DNA of 6,195 nt. Source: Clostridia bacterium. Its GTDB lineage: Bacteria > Bacillota > Clostridia > Oscillospirales > Acutalibacteraceae. Positions within the stretch are counted from its first letter, which is position 1, and the number at the start of each line of letters is the position of its first letter. The stretch spans positions 1 to 6,195 of the forward strand of contig JAFRZS010000145.1 of the NCBI GenBank assembly GCA_017442445.1, in the 5' to 3' direction. Positions 4,365-6,195 of this stretch are shown one piece after another. Under the pieces are notes generated by a model. That model was given only the letters and a program-made list of their open reading frames with translations. It was not told the DNA's origin and ran no database searches. The translations under genes were made by a program, and so were the position numbers.

Positions 4365-6140
4365 ATGAAAAGAGTATTTAAAAAGGCAATCTCAGTTTTT
4401 CTTGTTGTGGTTATGGTTTTGGGCGCCGCACCGCTTACGAGCATGGTCGGTCTTGATATGCCCGAGCTTAATCTTTTTGCAACAAAAGTCAATGCGATGG
4501 AAAAAAGCGGACATTATACATACAACATTTCAGAGGATGAAGCAACAATAGTAGTTGTTGATGCATCGCTCAGCGGAGATATCTCCATTCCGTCAGAACT
4601 TGACGGATATCCGGTAACAAGAATAGTTGACAGAGCTTTTGAGGGTTGTACAGGTATCACAGGTGTCACAATTCCTGATACCGTAACAAGCATGGGTAAA
4701 GATACATTATCTTATTGCACAAGTCTTAAAAGTGTAACGGTAGATTCTGAAAATACTGTATATTCAAGCGATGAATACGGAGTATTGTTCAATAAAGACA
4801 AGACAGAATTGATTCTTTTTCCGACAGGAAATGCGACAAAAAATTACACAATTCCTGACAGCGTAACAGTTGTAAGTCAGAATGCGTTTAAAGGCTGTAA
4901 AGACCTCACAAGCATCACAATCGGCAGCGGAGTAACAAACCTTGGTGATGATGTGTTCCTCATGTGTTCAAGTCTTGAGAGCATAACAGTAGATTCTGAA
5001 AATACTGTATATTCAAGCGATGAATACGGAGTATTGTTCAATAAAGATAAGACAGAATTGATTCTTTATCCGGTAGGAAATACAACAAAGAGTTACACAA
5101 TTCCCGATAGTGTAGAAACAATATGCGATTATGCTTTTGAAGGATGCAAAGCTCTCGCAAGTCTTACAATCGGCAGCAAAGCAACAAACCTTGGTGATGA
5201 TGTATTCTTCATGTGTGAAGGACTTACAAACATAACAGTAGATCCTGCAAATACTGCATATTCAAGCGACGCAGACGGAGTTTTGTTTAATAAAGACAAA
5301 ACTGTATTGATTCAGTATCCGATAGGAAATGCAAGAACAAGCTATACAGTTCCTTATACTGTAACAAAGATAGGTTATGCTGCATTCTATTATTGCAGCA
5401 GTCTTACAAGCATAGTGGTTTACAATGGCTTAATGAGAATAGATGGTAGTGCGTTCCGTTATTGCTATAATCTCAGAAATGTTTATTATACAGGCACAGA
5501 AGATCAGTGGGATGACATATCAATAGCAAGTGATAACACATATCTTATGGATGCAAATGTACAGTGTGGCTATGAAGTTCCTTGTGAACATTCATATGTT
5601 TCAACAATAATAACTCCTGCAACTTGCGAAGATGACGGTGTCAAAAAATCAGACTGCACTAAGTGCGGTAAAAGCTATACTGAAACAATCGCTGCAACAG
5701 GTCATACAGCAGGAAATTGGGAAGTAATTGTTGAAGCTACAGACGAAACAGAAGGTGAGAAGGTTAAGAAATGCACAACTTGCGGTAAAGTTGTTGAAAC
5801 AAGAACTATTCCCGTTGGCGGAGATAAAGGCAAGGTTCATAGCGTTTCAGTATCAGATATATCACTTGATTACAAGGGTTCAAAAACTATTACACCGACA
5901 ATCAATGTTGATGAGGATGTATCCTACACAGTTACTTACAGATCATCAGATGAGTCTATAGTTACAGTAGATGATGACGGCAATATCTCATCACCGGGAG
6001 TTAAAGGTTCTGCAAAAATCACAGTATCCGTAACAGACCAATACGGAAATACGGTAACAGATACATGCAAAGTAACCGTTAAATATAGTGTATGGCAGTG
6101 GATTATTGTTATATTCTTCTTCGGTTGGATTTGGTATTGA
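4365..6140 (+). CDS. Secreted BspA-like leucine-rich-repeat surface protein with Ig-like domain
   Basis: A 591-residue exported protein, probably displayed on the cell surface for binding or adhesion. The N-terminus MKRVFKKAISVFLVVVMVLG is a signal peptide. Residues about 66-375 are LRR_5/BspA-type repeats with the recurring pattern of TIPDSV, AF-GC and LTSITIG. They are built on three 83-residue units beginning at 126, 209 and 292, each carrying a YSSD-GVLFNKDKT insert. Residues 401-482 hold two modules with CTKCGKSY (431-438) and CTTCGKVV (470-477), like short cysteine pairs seen in other clostridial surface proteins. Residues about 491-574 are a Big_2-like Ig domain (VSVSDISLDYKGSKTITPTI). 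The chain ends in the aromatic hydrophobic tail WQWIIVIFFFGWIWY, possibly an anchor, and has no LPXTG motif. A longer frame opens at 4272, but promoter and ribosome binding site favour 4365. Confidence 0.9.
   Translation: MKRVFKKAISVFLVVVMVLGAAPLTSMVGLDMPELNLFATKVNAMEKSGHYTYNISEDEATIVVVDASLSGDISIPSELDGYPVTRIVDRAFEGCTGITGVTIPDTVTSMGKDTLSYCTSLKSVTVDSENTVYSSDEYGVLFNKDKTELILFPTGNATKNYTIPDSVTVVSQNAFKGCKDLTSITIGSGVTNLGDDVFLMCSSLESITVDSENTVYSSDEYGVLFNKDKTELILYPVGNTTKSYTIPDSVETICDYAFEGCKALASLTIGSKATNLGDDVFFMCEGLTNITVDPANTAYSSDADGVLFNKDKTVLIQYPIGNARTSYTVPYTVTKIGYAAFYYCSSLTSIVVYNGLMRIDGSAFRYCYNLRNVYYTGTEDQWDDISIASDNTYLMDANVQCGYEVPCEHSYVSTIITPATCEDDGVKKSDCTKCGKSYTETIAATGHTAGNWEVIVEATDETEGEKVKKCTTCGKVVETRTIPVGGDKGKVHSVSVSDISLDYKGSKTITPTINVDEDVSYTVTYRSSDESIVTVDDDGNISSPGVKGSAKITVSVTDQYGNTVTDTCKVTVKYSVWQWIIVIFFFGWIWY
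4740..5486 (+). repeat. Three tandem 249-bp coding repeats in the leucine-rich-repeat gene
   Basis: Units start at 4740, 4989 and 5238, exactly 249 bases (83 codons) apart. The first 84 bases of units 1 and 2 differ at only two positions, while unit 3 is clearly more diverged. Each unit encodes the VD-NT-YSSD-GVLFNKDKT insert followed by one leucine-rich segment. The near identity of units 1 and 2 suggests recent duplication or gene conversion. Confidence 0.88.
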
Positions 6141-6195
6141 TGAAATCTTTTGCAGAGATAATGAATAAATAGCTGTAAAAACAGCCTGAATGAAA

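Noticed and set aside
6172..6185. Terminator after the leucine-rich-repeat gene (GCTGT, AAAA, ACAGC)
   Set aside because: The stem is only 5 bp, with no T run before the window ends. A true terminator may lie just beyond base 6195.

Overview
The window looks like a chromosomal segment from a low-GC Gram-positive anaerobe of the class Clostridia, most likely a gut-associated relative of Ruminococcus or Eubacterium. This placement is inferred from four things: AGGAGG-type ribosome binding sites throughout, an AT-rich base composition, the Firmicutes-type rpsF-ssb-rpsR operon, and an agr-like LytTR/GHKL two-component pair. A BspA-like leucine-rich-repeat surface protein with an aromatic C-terminal tail also fits. 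No 16S rRNA gene or other decisive taxonomic marker is present.

Layout. Bases 1-1408 (+) hold the last codons of a LytTR-type response regulator and a complete 432-residue membrane histidine kinase, which together form a sensory operon. A perfect 14-bp hairpin (1411-1444) separates it from the convergent housekeeping operon rpsF-ssb-rpsR (2466 down to 1462, minus strand). That operon has a near-consensus promoter at 2546-2574 and a small hairpin in its leader. A second, divergent promoter (2603-2630, +) points into an accessory block.

Accessory block (about 2640-4275, +). Three coding segments are separated by eight copies of a short palindromic element with a GGGACGG core. They are a 216-residue protein with two membrane helices, a coding remnant without a proper start that reads as the C-terminal end of a lost larger protein, and a 214-residue six-helix membrane protein. 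The elements supply the last residues and the stop codons (or the base just before the stop) of both membrane-protein genes, and they cover the 5' side of the remnant. The element copies fall into two classes with different but self-complementary arms, which points to selection on hairpin shape. They resemble REP-like elements mobilised by REP-associated tyrosine transposases (RAYT), but no transposase lies in the window. A remnant ending 7 bases into the next membrane-protein gene is the arrangement of a toxin tail followed by its immunity gene. That reading is inference only.

Bases 4291-6140 (+) contain a strong sigma-A-type promoter and a 591-residue secreted leucine-rich-repeat protein. 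Its middle is built of three 83-residue repeats, two of which are nearly identical at the DNA level over 84 bases. This is followed by two CxxC modules, a bacterial Ig-like domain and a hydrophobic aromatic tail.

No complete new system can be proved from the sequence alone. The strongest unexplained signal is the palindrome-riddled accessory block and the way it reshapes gene ends.
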